DNA of 15,103 nucleotides from NCBI GenBank assembly GCA_964556225.1, contig CAZKVJ010000034.1, forward strand, positions 1 through 15,103, given 5' to 3'. Shown here one piece after another: positions 14,871 through 15,103 of this stretch (the first letter of the stretch is position 1; every line of letters starts with the position of its first letter). Origin of the DNA: CAZKVJ01 sp964556225. Its GTDB lineage: Bacteria > Actinomycetota > Acidimicrobiia > Acidimicrobiales > Ilumatobacteraceae. Made by a program: the position numbers and the translations under genes. The notes below the pieces were generated by a model. It had not been told where the DNA came from. It was given only the letters and a program-made list of their open reading frames with translations, and did not search any database.

Positions 14871-15035
14871 TCAGCGCGTCTCCTTGTGGACCGTGTGGCG
14901 CCGGTCGTTCGAGCAGTACTTCTTCATCTCGAGGCGCTCACGGTCGTTGATCTTCGACTTGATCGTGATGTAGTTGCGGTGCTTGCACTCCGTGCACTCC
15001 AGAGTGATCTTCACCCGCTTGTCGTTCTTGGGCAT
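14871..15035 (-). CDS. rpmG: Large ribosomal subunit protein L33
   Basis: L33 is a small 50S protein near the E site. The 54-residue product starts MPKNDKRVKITLECTEC and ends HTVHKETR, as in the zinc-ribbon type of L33. The first zinc pair is intact (Cys14, Cys17 in CTEC). The second pair is broken: Cys41 remains, but the position of its partner is Asp44 (CSND rather than CPxC). It lies 14 bases after the stop of the right-hand tuf and so is probably co-transcribed with it. Only a weak GGGAC precedes the ATG. The gene is too short to stand out as an open frame; it is identified by conserved sequence. Confidence 0.95.
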   Translation of the reverse strand: MPKNDKRVKITLECTECKHRNYITIKSKINDRERLEMKKYCSNDRRHTVHKETR

Positions 15036-15049
15036 CGGTGGTCAGTCCC

Positions 15050-15103
15050 TCACTTGATGATCTTGGTGACGCGGCCCGCACCCACGGTACGGCCACCCTC
15101 ACG
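15050..15103 (-). CDS. tuf: Elongation factor Tu, C-terminal fragment (runs off the right edge)
   Basis: The last 17 codons and stop of an EF-Tu gene are present: REGGRTVGAGRVTKIIK, the canonical EF-Tu C-terminus (domain III). The stop is at 15050-15052. The gene lies just upstream of rpmG, in the position of tufB in bacteria that have two copies. It cannot be the same copy as the one at the left edge unless the molecule is circular or the assembly is collapsed, because transcription runs out of the window there. Its 5' part is outside the window. Confidence 0.94.
   Translation of the reverse strand, partial: REGGRTVGAGRVTKIIK

Overview
This 15.1 kb window is one continuous block of translation and transcription genes, all read from the minus strand. 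In transcription order, from the right edge to the left, it holds: the 3' end of a tuf gene (EF-Tu), rpmG (L33), tRNA-Trp(CCA), secE, nusG, rplK (L11), rplA (L1), rplJ (L10), rplL (L7/L12), rpoB, rpoC, rpsL (S12), rpsG (S7), fusA (EF-G) and the 5' end of a second tuf gene. I see no phage, insertion sequence, CRISPR, toxin-antitoxin or other accessory gene.

The organism is a high-GC bacterium, most likely an actinobacterium (Actinomycetota) outside the best-known genera. Several features support this. RpoC carries a charged coiled-coil insertion (about residues 146-240) of the kind known from actinobacterial beta prime subunits. NusG has an acidic N-terminal extension. S12 starts like mycobacterial S12. 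Two genes start with GTG, and the promoters are of the TTGAC(G)/TAnnnT type. Acidimicrobiia is my best guess from the general look of RpoC, but I could not test it. Two tuf genes flanking the cluster in the same orientation is not typical of actinobacteria.

The block divides into four likely transcription units. (1) tuf-rpmG runs in from the right, followed by a promoter in front of tRNA-Trp, secE and nusG, then rplK and rplA. (2) rplJ-rplL sits behind a 200-base leader that looks like the L10 autoregulatory leader, and ends at a 14-bp hairpin. (3) rpoB-rpoC sits behind two tandem promoters in the largest gap of the window (283 bases) and ends at a 9-bp hairpin. (4) rpsL-rpsG-fusA-tuf sits behind a probable promoter overlapping that hairpin. 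Together these genes make ribosomal proteins (L7/L12 stalk, L1 arm, L11 GTPase centre, S12 and S7), elongation factors EF-G and EF-Tu, the RNA polymerase beta and beta prime subunits, the elongation factor NusG and a subunit of the Sec translocon.

This is an ordinary housekeeping region and I found no new biological system in it. The points worth a second look are unusual residues at antibiotic or decoding hot spots (S12 Arg88, RpoB Val422, L11 Thr27/Pro31), an L33 with three of the four zinc cysteines, a rewritten conserved segment in RpoC, the elaborate rplJ leader, and the tuf-to-tuf boundaries of the window.
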